Assembly (NCBI RefSeq): GCF_030687835.1 | Contig: NZ_CP117449.1 | Coordinates: 3,720,001-3,784,000 of the forward strand | Source of the DNA: Pseudomonas hefeiensis | GTDB taxonomy: Bacteria; Pseudomonadota; Gammaproteobacteria; Pseudomonadales; Pseudomonadaceae | Length of the DNA stretch: 64,000 bases | Direction: 5' to 3' | In this document: positions 47,228 to 55,375 of the stretch, piece after piece | How the letters are laid out: each line of letters begins with the position of its first letter | Numbering within the stretch: the stretch's first letter is position 1 | Translations under genes and position numbers: made by a program | Notes under the pieces: generated by a model | Told to the model about the DNA's origin: nothing | The model's input: only the letters and a program-made list of their open reading frames with translations | Databases searched by the model: none

Positions 47228-48241
47228 ATGAGCTACCGCACGCTAGGCCATTCCGGGTTGCAAGTCTCGACATTGACTCTGGGCACCATGATGTTCGGCG
47301 AACAGACCAGCACCGAGGATTCGCTGCGGATCATCGACAAGGCCTGGGACCAGGGCATCAATTTCATCGACACGGCGGACGTCTACACCAACGGTCGCTC
47401 CGAGGAAATCGTCGGCGAGGCGATTGCCAGTCACCGTCATGAATGGGTGCTGGCCACCAAGGTCGGCTTCGGTCCGCCGGACGGCGTGCCCAACCGCAGC
47501 GGCCTGAGTCGCAAGCACATCTTCAATGGCATCGAGGCCAGCCTGACGCGCCTGGGCACCGATTATCTGGACATCTATTACCTGCACCGCGAAGACCACA
47601 ACACCCCGCTTGAGGTCACGGTGTCGGCCATCGGTGATTTGATTCGTCAGGGCAAGATCCGCTACTGGGGCCTGTCGAACTACCGTGGCTGGCGCATCGC
47701 CGAGGTGATTCGAATCGCCGACCGCCTGGGCATCGACCGGCCGGTGATCAGCCAACCGCTGTACAACATCGTCAATCGCCAGGCCGAAACCGAGCAGATC
47801 ACCGCCGCGCAGAACTATGGCCTTGGTGTGGTGCCCTTCAGCCCGCTGGCCCGCGGGGTGCTCAGTGGCAAGTACGCACCGGACGTGGCACCGGACGCCA
47901 ACAGTCGCGCCGGTCGCCAGGACAAACGCATCCTGGAAACCGAATGGCGGGTCGAGTCCCTGCGCATTGCCCAACAGATCCAGCAATACACCCAGGGACG
48001 CGGCGTGGGCATTGTCGAGTTCGCCATTGCCTGGGTGCTGAACAACCGCGCCGTCACCTCGGCCATCGTCGGGCCGCGCACCGAGGAACAATGGGATGGT
48101 TACACCAAGGCGCAGTCGGTGACGATCACGGCCGAAGATGAAGCCTTCATTGATTCGCTGGTGACACCGGGGCATGCCTCGACACCAGGGTTCAATGACG
48201 TGGGCCACTTCGTGCCGGGGCGTGTGGCGCGTACGTCATAA
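47228..48241 (+). CDS. Aldo/keto reductase
   Basis: 337-aa NADPH-dependent reductase of the AKR superfamily (KCAB/YghZ-type branch). Its barrel shows MSYRTLGHSGLQVSTLTLGT, the active-site aspartate and tyrosine in FIDTADVYTNGRSEE, a lysine in VLATKVGFGP and the histidine in DIYYLHRED; the C-terminal cofactor region has SAIVGPRTEEQW. The substrate is unknown. AAAGGACC precedes the ATG. Confidence 0.9.
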   Translation: MSYRTLGHSGLQVSTLTLGTMMFGEQTSTEDSLRIIDKAWDQGINFIDTADVYTNGRSEEIVGEAIASHRHEWVLATKVGFGPPDGVPNRSGLSRKHIFNGIEASLTRLGTDYLDIYYLHREDHNTPLEVTVSAIGDLIRQGKIRYWGLSNYRGWRIAEVIRIADRLGIDRPVISQPLYNIVNRQAETEQITAAQNYGLGVVPFSPLARGVLSGKYAPDVAPDANSRAGRQDKRILETEWRVESLRIAQQIQQYTQGRGVGIVEFAIAWVLNNRAVTSAIVGPRTEEQWDGYTKAQSVTITAEDEAFIDSLVTPGHASTPGFNDVGHFVPGRVARTS

Positions 48242-48282
48242 CTTCGTCGACTCCGACGCCCCCCTTGTGGCATGGGGATTTA

Positions 48283-48376
48283 CCTGTGGGAGCATGGCTT
48301 GCCCGCGATGGCTGCGCTGCGGTTTAACAGCTGAACCGCGTTATCGTTCATCGCGGGCAAGCCTTGCTCCCACAGG
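48283..48376. repeat. REPIN between the reductase gene and rarD
   Basis: 28-base arms at 48283-48310 and 48349-48376, subtype GGCTTGCCCGCGATG, with one mismatch (GCATGG against CCTTGC). Confidence 0.9.
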
Positions 48377-48445
48377 CCATGCGCCACAGATAAATTTTCC
48401 AGTCACAAGTTCGGGTGTTGACTGATCACCCCCAAGAGAATCACC

Positions 48446-49330
48446 GTGTCTAAAGGCATCGTTCTGTCGGTCTCGGCCTCTGCGCTGTTCGCCGTCATGT
48501 ATTACTACACCTCACTGCTCTCGCCACTGACCGGCGTGGAAATCTTCGGTTGGCGCATGCTGCTGACGATGCCCTGCATGACGGTGTTCATGCTGGTGGC
48601 AAAGGAGTGGAACCTGGTGACGGCGCTCGGCAGGCGGCTGATCGCCGCGCCGCGTCTGTTGATCGGCGCCATAGCGTCTTCGGCGTTGCTGGGGGCGCAG
48701 TTGTGGCTGTTCATGTGGGCGCCCCTCAACGGCTACAGCCTGGACGTGTCGCTGGGGTATTTTCTGTTGCCGCTGTCGATGGTTCTGACCGGGCGCCTCG
48801 TCTATGGCGAGCGCCTGTCCTACCTGCAGAAAATCGCCGTGTTCTTCGCCTCCCTCGGTGTGGTCAACGAGTTATACCAAGTGGGCGGTTTTTCCTGGGC
48901 GACCTTGCTGGTGGTGGTGGGTTATCCCCTCTACTTCATCCTGCGCAAACGCCTGGGGACCGACAACCTGGGCGGGCTGTGGCTGGACATGACCCTGATG
49001 CTGCCGCTGGCGCTCTGGTTCGTGCAAAGCGGTGAGCAGGGATTCGCTGTTTTCGACCAGTACCCTTGGCTGTCGTTGCTGATCCCGTTGCTCGGGGTGA
49101 TCAGCGCTTCGGCACTGGTGGCCTACATCATTGCCAGCCGGTTGCTGCCGTTCAGCCTGTTCGGACTGTTGAGCTATGTCGAACCGGTGTTACTGCTGGG
49201 CGTTGCGCTGCTGCTGGGAGAAAGCATCCAGGCCAGTGAATGGCTGACCTACATTCCGATCTGGATGGCCGTGGCCGTGCTGGTGTTCGAAGGGTTCAAG
49301 CACCTGATGCGCCAGCGACGCCGGAACTGA
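48446..49330 (+). CDS. rarD: RarD family (EamA) transporter
   Basis: 294-aa inner-membrane protein with about ten helices and the RarD pattern: SVSASALFAVMYYYTSLLSP, EIFGWRMLLTMPCM, GYSLDVSLGYFLLPL and LLSYVEPVLLLGVALLLGE. Known members are linked to chloramphenicol sensitivity and metabolite export; the substrate is not known. Translation begins at GTG (48446) with AAGAGA about 7 bases upstream. A REPIN lies on each side. Confidence 0.85.
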   Translation: MSKGIVLSVSASALFAVMYYYTSLLSPLTGVEIFGWRMLLTMPCMTVFMLVAKEWNLVTALGRRLIAAPRLLIGAIASSALLGAQLWLFMWAPLNGYSLDVSLGYFLLPLSMVLTGRLVYGERLSYLQKIAVFFASLGVVNELYQVGGFSWATLLVVVGYPLYFILRKRLGTDNLGGLWLDMTLMLPLALWFVQSGEQGFAVFDQYPWLSLLIPLLGVISASALVAYIIASRLLPFSLFGLLSYVEPVLLLGVALLLGESIQASEWLTYIPIWMAVAVLVFEGFKHLMRQRRRN

Positions 49331-49347
49331 AAATTACACGGCCCCCT

Positions 49348-49437
49348 TGTGGGAGCGGGCTTGCTCGCGAAAGCAGTGTATCAGTCGATATCAATGGCGC
49401 CTGACACGACGCCTTCGCGAGCAAGCCCGCTCCCACA
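49348..49437. repeat. REPIN between rarD and hpd
   Basis: 24-base perfect arms at 49348-49371 and 49414-49437, opposite in order to the element at 1979 (GTGGGAGC arm first). Confidence 0.92.
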
Positions 49438-49456
49438 GGGGGCCTGTACTGGCAAT

Positions 49457-49494
49457 AAAAAGCCCGCCCGACATCACTGCCGGGCGGGCTTTTT
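49457..49494 (-). terminator. Terminator of hpd
   Basis: AAAAAGCCCGCCCG and its complement around a 10-base loop. On the minus strand the stem is followed by a T-run 12 bases after the hpd stop; the plus strand also has five T, so it can serve the convergent rarD transcript. Confidence 0.88.
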
Positions 49495-49505
49495 GGTCTC
49501 AGCTC

Positions 49506-50582
49506 TTACTCAGTAGCCAGCACACCACGCCGCACCTGGTCACGCTCGATGGACTCGAACAGCGCCTTGAAGTTGCCTTCGCCGAAGCCATCGTCGCCCT
49601 TGCGCTGAATGAATTCGAAGAACACCGGTCCCATCAGGGTTTCCGAGAAAATCTGCAACAGCAGACGCTTGTCGCCCTGTTCGGAGGAGCCGTCCAGCAA
49701 AATGCCCCGTGCTTGCAGTTCATCCACCGGCTCGCCGTGATTTGGCAGGCGGCCTTCGAGCATTTCGTAGTAGGTGTCCGGCGGCGCGGTCATGAAGCGC
49801 ATGCCGATGCCTTTGAGCTGGTCCCAGGTCTTGATCAGATCATCGGTCAGGAAGGCCACGTGCTGGATGCCCTCACCGTTGAACTGCATCAGAAACTCTT
49901 CGATCTGCCCGGCACCCTTGGACGATTCCTCGTTCAGCGGGATGCGGATCATGCCGTCCGGGGCGGTCATGGCCTTGGAGGTCAGACCGGTGTATTCGCC
50001 CTTGATGTCGAAGTAACGGATCTCGCGGAAGTTGAACAGCTTCTCGTAGAAGCCGGCCCAATAGGCCATGCGCCCGCGATAAACGTTGTGGGTCAGGTGG
50101 TCGATGATTTTCAGGCCAGCGCCCACCGGGTTGCGGTCAACACCTTCGAGGAACACGAAGTCGATGTCGTAGATGGAGCTGCCTTCGCCAAAACGGTCGA
50201 TCAGGTACAACGGCGCGCCGCCGATGCCTTTGATTGCCGGCAGGTTCAGTTCCATCGGGCCGGTTTCGATGTGGATCGGCTGGGCGCCGAGTTCCAGGGC
50301 GCGCTTGTAGGCCTGTTGCGAATCCTTGACGCGGAATGCCATGCCGCACACCGACGGGCCGTGTTCGGCGGCGAAATACGAGGCCACGCTGTGGGGTTCG
50401 TTGTTGAGGATCAGGTTGATCGCGCCCTGGCGATACAGATGCACGTCCTTGGAGCGGTGGCTGGCCACTTTGGTGAAGCCCATGATCTCGAAGATCGGCT
50501 CCAGGGTGTTCGGGGTCGGGGATGCGAATTCGATGAATTCAAAGCCCATCAGGCCCATCGGGTTTTCGTATAGATCTGCCAT
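49506..50582 (-). CDS. hpd: 4-Hydroxyphenylpyruvate dioxygenase
   Basis: 358-aa non-haem iron enzyme that turns 4-hydroxyphenylpyruvate into homogentisate in tyrosine breakdown. It has two vicinal-oxygen-chelate halves; the iron ligands are His162 (IIDHLTHNV), a histidine near 240 ([11 protein letters not shown]) and a glutamate near 323 ([10 protein letters not shown]). Length and sequence match the P. fluorescens enzyme. TGAGG before the ATG gives a ribosome binding site. A 34-aa frame ends 36 bases upstream on the same strand. The remaining homogentisate pathway genes are not in the window. Confidence 0.97.
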   Translation of the reverse strand: MADLYENPMGLMGFEFIEFASPTPNTLEPIFEIMGFTKVASHRSKDVHLYRQGAINLILNNEPHSVASYFAAEHGPSVCGMAFRVKDSQQAYKRALELGAQPIHIETGPMELNLPAIKGIGGAPLYLIDRFGEGSSIYDIDFVFLEGVDRNPVGAGLKIIDHLTHNVYRGRMAYWAGFYEKLFNFREIRYFDIKGEYTGLTSKAMTAPDGMIRIPLNEESSKGAGQIEEFLMQFNGEGIQHVAFLTDDLIKTWDQLKGIGMRFMTAPPDTYYEMLEGRLPNHGEPVDELQARGILLDGSSEQGDKRLLLQIFSETLMGPVFFEFIQRKGDDGFGEGNFKALFESIERDQVRRGVLATE

Positions 50583-50618
50583 GTTGGCGCCTCATCATGC
50601 TTATCAATTAACGGAGCG

Positions 50619-50723
50619 TTAGTTGCCGGCCATGCTGAGGGCACGCGGTGGCGCGCAGGAAATGCCGCGAACGGTGCGGGCGAGGAAATCGCCGTAGATC
50701 AGTTGAAACCCGAATATCTTCAT
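50619..50723 (-). CDS. Possible 34-aa small protein upstream of hpd
   Basis: An ATG at 50723 opens a frame of 34 codons: MKIFGFQLIYGDFLARTVRG, then ISCAPPRALSMAGN and stop. It ends 36 bases before hpd on the same strand and would be co-transcribed as a leader peptide or small protein. The composition (hydrophobic start, Arg and Cys-Ala-Pro-Pro near the end) is protein-like, and I have the impression of similar short Pseudomonas proteins, but the ribosome binding site is weak (GGG about 6 bases upstream). Treat as a candidate. Confidence 0.45.
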   Translation of the reverse strand: MKIFGFQLIYGDFLARTVRGISCAPPRALSMAGN

Positions 50724-50831
50724 TGTCGACCCAAGGCTCTTGCGGGCGAGGCTTCTGCTGCCAGAAGACGTTTATTCTTATATGCGTAACTCGATTCTAC
50801 ACAGCGTAACCTTGTTTGTCCGCCTTCCTTA

Positions 50832-51776
50832 TCAAATCGTCTTTTCCGGCGACCGCGCAAGGGGTTTGTTGCACAGGAAAATCCCCGTCAGGATCAGCCC
50901 CGCGCCTACGCCCATCAAGACGGTGAGCCGCTCGTCCAGCAGCAGCGCACCGAACAACACCGCAGTCAGCGGGTTAAGAGCGATGAACACGCCGGAACGC
51001 GTCGCGCCAATCCGACGGATGCCGTCGTACCAGGCAATATAGGCCAACGCCGATCCCAGCACGCCGAGGTAGAGCAGGCTCAACCATTGCCCGATGTCCA
51101 GCCCGCGCAATGCTTCTACGCGAACTTCGCCTGCGGCCACGCAGGCTACCCACAACATCAACGTGCCCAGCAGAATCGACCAGGTCACGGTTTGCAAAGG
51201 CCCGAGGCTTTCATTCAAGTTTTTGGAAAACAAGGAATAGATGCCCCAGCCCAGCACACAGCCGAAAATCAGCAGATCGCCCAGCCAGCCCTGTGCTGCA
51301 CTCTGCAGCAAGGAAGGATCGCGACTGACGATCACCAACCCGGCCCCGCCCATACACAGCACGATACCCGCGACTTTCAACCGGCTCAGCCGCTCCTTGA
51401 ATAGCCACCAGGACGCCAGCCCGATCACCGCCGGATTCAAGGCCACGATCAACGAGGCCCGCGACGCATTGATGTATTGCAGGCCATAGAAGAAACACAG
51501 GTTGTAGAAAAAGATCCCGAAGAATCCCAGCGCCGCCAATTGCAGCCCTTGTTTCAGGCTGGGCCTGGCCAGCGGGATCCCGGCCAGACCGAGAAACAGC
51601 AACAGCGCGAGACTGGCCAGCAGAAACCGCAGGCTGGCGGCGAGCAACGGCGCCAGGACATCGGAAAGGATCCTGCCAGCGACGAAGGTGCCGCCCCAGA
51701 TCATGGTGACCATGGCCAGCTTCAGGTACACCGGCAGGTCGGAAGGGGTTGGGACAGATTGTTCGAGGGTTTTCAT
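50832..51776 (-). CDS. EamA/DMT family transporter
   Basis: 314-aa inner-membrane protein with ten predicted helices in two EamA repeats (LAMVTMIWGGTFVAGRILSD and ...CVLGWGIYSLFSKNLNE). The conserved helix-3/4 segment GFFGIFFYNLCFFYGLQYIN and AYIAWYDGIRRIGATRSGVF, ending LNPLTAVLFGALLLDE, place it in the drug/metabolite exporter group. A start at 51791 is also possible; neither has a strong ribosome binding site. It is divergent from the LysR gene, its likely regulator. Substrate unknown. Confidence 0.85.
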   Translation of the reverse strand: MKTLEQSVPTPSDLPVYLKLAMVTMIWGGTFVAGRILSDVLAPLLAASLRFLLASLALLLFLGLAGIPLARPSLKQGLQLAALGFFGIFFYNLCFFYGLQYINASRASLIVALNPAVIGLASWWLFKERLSRLKVAGIVLCMGGAGLVIVSRDPSLLQSAAQGWLGDLLIFGCVLGWGIYSLFSKNLNESLGPLQTVTWSILLGTLMLWVACVAAGEVRVEALRGLDIGQWLSLLYLGVLGSALAYIAWYDGIRRIGATRSGVFIALNPLTAVLFGALLLDERLTVLMGVGAGLILTGIFLCNKPLARSPEKTI

Positions 51777-51837
51777 GGGGCACCGAAGCATGTAAGTGAA
51801 CGACGTACAAACCTTGCGGCGCGCAAGATTTTCCCCC

Positions 51838-51927
51838 TGTGGGAGCAAGGCTTGCCCGCGATGAACGAGAACGCGGTTCAACGGTTAGACTGCGGTGCGG
51901 CCATCGCGGGCAAGCCTTGCTCCCACA
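51838..51927. repeat. REPIN between the EamA and LysR genes
   Basis: 26-base perfect arms at 51838-51863 and 51902-51927, subtype GTGGGAGCAAGGCTTGCCCGC. Confidence 0.92.
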
Positions 51928-51984
51928 ACTAATCCCCGCGCCACAAGGTTGTATTGCTTTCTGAATAGCGTCAGATGCCTCATT

Positions 51985-52002
51985 ATCGAACTCATGTTCG
52001 AT
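51985..52002. promoter_or_regulatory. Candidate LysR-type operator
   Basis: ATCGAAC-TCAT-GTTCGAT, a 7-bp inverted repeat, ends 24 bases before the LysR start codon and lies in the divergent promoter region. Size and place suit an autoregulatory LysR site. Confidence 0.4.
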
Positions 52003-52025
52003 CATCGTAAAATGAGCATTCCCTC

Positions 52026-52892
52026 ATGACCCTCACCCAACTCGAAATCTTCTCCCAGGTCGCCGAGCTGCGCGGTTTTACCGCCGCGGCGACGCGGTTG
52101 GGCATTAGCCAGTCGGCGGTGTCCCACGCCATCAAATCGCTGGAGCAGGAGTTGGGCGTGGAGTTGTTCAGGCGTCATCAGGCCCTCATCGAGCCCAGCG
52201 ACATTGGTCAGCAATTGCTGCTGCGCGCCCGGGCCATGCTCGGGCTGGCCAACACGCTACGCCAGGAGGCTGCCGATGCACGGGGCATGCGCCGAGGCAC
52301 CCTGCGCATCGGCTCGTTCGGCCCGACTTCGTCAATGAAGTTGTTGCCCGCCATCCTGCAACGCTACCGCGCTCTGCATCCGGGAATCGAAGTGCACATC
52401 GACGAAGGACCGGACCGGCAAGTCATCCAGTGGCTGGATGAGCGGCGGATCGACGTCGGTTTCGTGGTGCTGCCCGAAGACCGTTTCGACACGTTCGCGC
52501 TGATGCAAGACCAGATGGTCGCCGTGCTACCCACCGCCCATCCCCTCGCCGCCCAAACCAGCCTGAGCCTCAAGGACCTGTGCAACGACCCCTTCGTACT
52601 CACCGAGGCCGGATCTTCTGAACTGGTTTCGCGCCTGTTCAACTCGGCCCGGCTCACACCGAACGTACGCTATCGTTGTTCGCAACTGCTCAGCACCCTG
52701 GATGTCGTCAGCCGCGGTGAGGCCGTGACCCTGGTGTCCGAAGGGTCGCTGCCGGGCGGCGACAACCCGCGCTTCGTCACGCGGCCATTGTCGCCGCAGG
52801 TCCCGCGTCAGATAGGCCTGGCGGTACTGGACAGCCGACAGGCCTCGCCCGCCACCCTGGCGTTTATAGAACTGGCGAGGCAGTCAGTCTGA
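52026..52892 (+). CDS. LysR family transcriptional regulator
   Basis: 288-aa regulator. The N-terminal winged helix (LEIFSQVAELRGFTAAATRL, GISQSAVSHAIKSLEQELGV) is canonical. A linker helix and a periplasmic-binding-like effector domain follow (GTLRIGSFGPTSSMKLLPAI, RIDVGFVVLPEDRFD). It is divergent from an EamA exporter, a very common LysR pairing, so it probably senses the exported compound. The ATG at 52026 has no strong ribosome binding site. Confidence 0.9.
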   Translation: MTLTQLEIFSQVAELRGFTAAATRLGISQSAVSHAIKSLEQELGVELFRRHQALIEPSDIGQQLLLRARAMLGLANTLRQEAADARGMRRGTLRIGSFGPTSSMKLLPAILQRYRALHPGIEVHIDEGPDRQVIQWLDERRIDVGFVVLPEDRFDTFALMQDQMVAVLPTAHPLAAQTSLSLKDLCNDPFVLTEAGSSELVSRLFNSARLTPNVRYRCSQLLSTLDVVSRGEAVTLVSEGSLPGGDNPRFVTRPLSPQVPRQIGLAVLDSRQASPATLAFIELARQSV

Positions 52893-53396
52893 TCATCCGC
52901 AACCGGATGCACTATCGGGCCTGTCTTGCGGCTGATCGGTAGCAACGCGCACTTGAGGCTGGGGAATTCGTGCCGTATCTGCAACCGGTCGTGCATGGCG
53001 ACAGGCATCATCGAACTGTCAGGCAAGCTGGACTTGGGTATTGTTGCCTAGGGGGTCGAAACCGTTGAACAAAGCGACTATCAGGCCGCCATGGGGTGAA
53101 CTTTCTACAAGGTTATCTATTTGGTCGCCCCCTGAGTGCGCCAGACTTCATTACGACCGTGCCTCCCTTGAAAACCATCGCCCTGCACCGCTTCATTGGC
53201 ACAGTCCAAGTGAAAAACTTTGCTATTGTTACATAACGAAAAAGTTACGATTTACACCTTTGCGATTCACTACTACAATTTTTTCAGCGGTACCCGATAA
53301 CAGGAGCGTCATTATCACCGAGTCGCTTCAAGGCACTTGGCTTATAGCTTTGTTTGCGGTTGGTATCAGCCAAATATTCTGATTGGAGTAACGATA
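52893..53396. other. Non-coding stretch between the LysR and MvaT-family genes
   Basis: I see no credible gene. Short frames on both strands have no family features, start signals or coding character; those near 52900-53060 on the minus strand could be a decayed gene end, but no family is recognisable. The last 150 bases are A+T-rich and contain GGAG (53385-53388), the ribosome binding site of the MvaT-family gene; its promoter must lie here. Confidence 0.5.
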
Positions 53397-53762
53397 TTGT
53401 CCAGACTCGCTGAATTTCGTAGAGCAGAACAGGACCTTCAAGAACAGCTCAAGCAGCTGGAAAAGCTGAAGAACGACGCCGGGCTCAAGAAAGAAATCGA
53501 ATTTGAAGAGAAGCTCCAGGGACTGATGAAAACCTACGGCAAGAGCCTGCGTGACGTCATCGCGATTCTCGACCCGAACCCGGCCAAGGGTGGCCTGTCA
53601 TCGACTAAACCTGTGAAAACCCGCCGCGCGCGAGTGGTCAAGGTGTACCAGAACCCGCACACGGGTGAACTGATCGAAACCAAAGGCGGCAACCATCGAG
53701 GCCTGAAAGCCTGGAAAGAACAGTACGGTGCAAAAACCGTTGACTCCTGGTTGCGCACCTGA
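53397..53762 (+). CDS. MvaT-family H-NS-like xenogeneic silencer (MvaU/MvaV-like)
   Basis: 121-aa nucleoid protein. With a TTG start at 53397 it begins SRLAEFRRAEQDLQEQLKQL, matching the N-terminal oligomerisation helix of MvaU/MvaV, followed by EIEFEEKLQGLMKTYGKSLR. The C-terminal DNA-binding part has VYQNPHTGELIETKGGNHRG followed by LKAWKEQYG, the A+T-hook-like MvaT domain. GGAG 8 bases before the TTG supports this rare start. Such proteins coat A+T-rich foreign DNA and repress it; the A+T-rich islet at 38-44 kb is a candidate target. Confidence 0.9.
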   Translation: MSRLAEFRRAEQDLQEQLKQLEKLKNDAGLKKEIEFEEKLQGLMKTYGKSLRDVIAILDPNPAKGGLSSTKPVKTRRARVVKVYQNPHTGELIETKGGNHRGLKAWKEQYGAKTVDSWLRT

Positions 53763-53776
53763 AAGCTGACCGAATG

Positions 53777-53808
53777 AAAAAACCCTGAGTTCTGCTCAGG
53801 GTTTTTTT
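53777..53808 (+). terminator. Terminator of the MvaT-family gene
   Basis: AACCCTGAG and CTCAGGGTT around a short loop, followed by seven T, 15 bases after the stop codon. Confidence 0.92.
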
Positions 53809-53851
53809 ATGGGAAAAATTTATGGACTCAGTGGTTCTAATGCCGAGGGCT

Positions 53852-54385
53852 TTATAGTTTCAGACTGTTTCGTACTGACTGTATTTCATCTTGGCTTTCT
53901 AAAAATTCCTGCGCCTGCTCTGCATAGGACAGCACATTAGCCCTGCCCTCCTTTAGTGCAGCTACGAGTGTCTGAGACAACACATGCCGCCCGTTTTGCG
54001 TGATCGTGCAAGTGGTCTCCAGCGCGGCGACGTCGCCCAACATCGAAGCATGAATTTTATTACACACACTTTGATAACCGCCCTGGTAAAAGTCCTTCTG
54101 AACTGACTTGCGCATTTCCAGTAACACGCCTTGCAAGTTGACTTGATGGTCCGGTTCGATGGGCGTCGTGGTCAGTTCCATGACCATCAGCGCAGTGCCC
54201 GCTGAATCACTCTTTGTCGCCCGTTGCCGGGTCGTCCCTGGCACTGCCAGCGAGGTGCCCGCATCAGAGGGCAACGGTTCGATGACCCAGCCTGGGGGCC
54301 AGGTAACTTGCGGTTCGGCCGCCTGGACACCGACACCTGCCATCGCGAGCAGCAGGACAAACAGCGAAAGGAACGGTCGAATCAT
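53852..54385 (-). CDS. DUF4946 family periplasmic protein
   Basis: 177-aa secreted protein. A signal peptide (LLLAMAGVGVQA) is followed by VTWPPGWVIEPLP and TTRQRATKSDSAGTALMVME, the pattern of DUF4946, a Pseudomonas family of unknown function. Two cysteines (VCNKI and TTCTIT) are spaced to form a disulfide in the periplasm. It stands alone, convergent with the MvaT-family gene. No function can be assigned. Confidence 0.78.
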   Translation of the reverse strand: MIRPFLSLFVLLLAMAGVGVQAAEPQVTWPPGWVIEPLPSDAGTSLAVPGTTRQRATKSDSAGTALMVMELTTTPIEPDHQVNLQGVLLEMRKSVQKDFYQGGYQSVCNKIHASMLGDVAALETTCTITQNGRHVLSQTLVAALKEGRANVLSYAEQAQEFLESQDEIQSVRNSLKL

Positions 54386-54576
54386 TGCATTGCACTCAAG
54401 GACGATGGGTAAAGTCTGAAGCCCGCCGCCCAGGCAAGCAATAGCCAGAGGCGTTTGGCGATGCCGAGCCCCTTGCGTATCATGGGCGCACCTGCAAGGA
54501 AGCCGTTTAGCGCAAGCCCAGGATCATCGCAGCAAGGTTGCGATGCCGTTTGCCTCACTTATTTTCCGGAGGGCCC

Positions 54577-55098
54577 ATGAGCCTGCACGAACTCAACACT
54601 GTCCCAGGCGTCACCGCCCAACCCGATACCGCCACGGCCAAATTTGTCTTCAACCACACCATGCTGCGGGTCAAGGACATCACCCAGTCTCTGGATTTCT
54701 ACACCCGAGTGTTGGGTTTTTCCCTGGTGGAAAAACGCGATTTCCCGGAAGCCGAATTCAGTCTGTACTTCCTGGCCCTGGTGGACAAGAGCCAGATTCC
54801 GGCCGACGCTGCACAGCGTACCGAATGGATGAAATCCATCCCCGGCATCCTGGAACTGACCCACAACCACGGCACCGAAAGCGACCCGGCGTTCGCCTAC
54901 CACAACGGCAACACTGACCCACGCGGGTTCGGCCACATCTGCATCTCGGTCCCGGACGTCGTGGCCGCCTGCGAGCGCTTCGAAGCGCTGGGCTGCGACT
55001 TCCAGAAACGCCTGAGCGACGGTCGCATGAAAAGCCTGGCGTTCATCAAGGACCCGGATGGCTACTGGGTCGAGATCATCCAGCCCGCGCCGCTGTAA
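54577..55098 (+). CDS. gloA: Glyoxalase I (lactoylglutathione lyase)
   Basis: 173-aa enzyme that converts the methylglyoxal-glutathione hemithioacetal to S-lactoylglutathione. It is of the longer, eukaryote-like class with an N-terminal extension and the insertion [20 protein letters not shown]. Metal ligands His27 (FNHTMLRV), Glu93 (ILELTHNHG), His120 (GFGHICISV) and Glu166 (YWVEIIQP) are all present. CCGGAGGG precedes the ATG at 54577. The frame upstream of this ATG is not used. Confidence 0.94.
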   Translation: MSLHELNTVPGVTAQPDTATAKFVFNHTMLRVKDITQSLDFYTRVLGFSLVEKRDFPEAEFSLYFLALVDKSQIPADAAQRTEWMKSIPGILELTHNHGTESDPAFAYHNGNTDPRGFGHICISVPDVVAACERFEALGCDFQKRLSDGRMKSLAFIKDPDGYWVEIIQPAPL

Positions 55099-55164
55099 AA
55101 CCAGAGCGCGCCTGCTCCCGATAGCGCTGGGCCTGTCGACAATGATGCTGCACCTGAAGACCCC

Positions 55165-55256
55165 TTCGCGAGCAAGCCCGCTCCCACACTGGATCGGTGA
55201 CACACACAAAAACTGTGAACGCCGCGATCAAATGTGGGAGCGGGCTTGCTCGCGAA
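55165..55256. repeat. REPIN after gloA
   Basis: 24-base perfect arms at 55165-55188 and 55233-55256 (GTGGGAGCGGGC core), between convergent gloA and ahpF. Confidence 0.92.
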
Positions 55257-55316
55257 GAGGGCGACTCGACCTGTCGAACTGAACAAGCCACCCGCCCCAC
55301 AAACAATGCGCAATAT

Positions 55317-55356
55317 AAAAAACCCCATGAGCACTGGCTCATGGGGTTTTGTTTTT
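55317..55356. terminator. Bidirectional terminator between gloA and ahpF
   Basis: ACCCCATGAG and CTCATGGGGT around a 6-base loop, with A-runs before and T-runs after, located 20 bases after the ahpF stop on the minus strand. Confidence 0.88.
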
Positions 55357-55375
55357 CCCGCTGTCGGCTATTGAT

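Noticed and set aside
52808..53026. Minus-strand frame of 72 codons after the LysR gene, considered as a gene remnant
   Set aside because: It overlaps the end of the LysR gene, and I could not match any reading of 52893-53060 to a known family; too weak to call a pseudogene.
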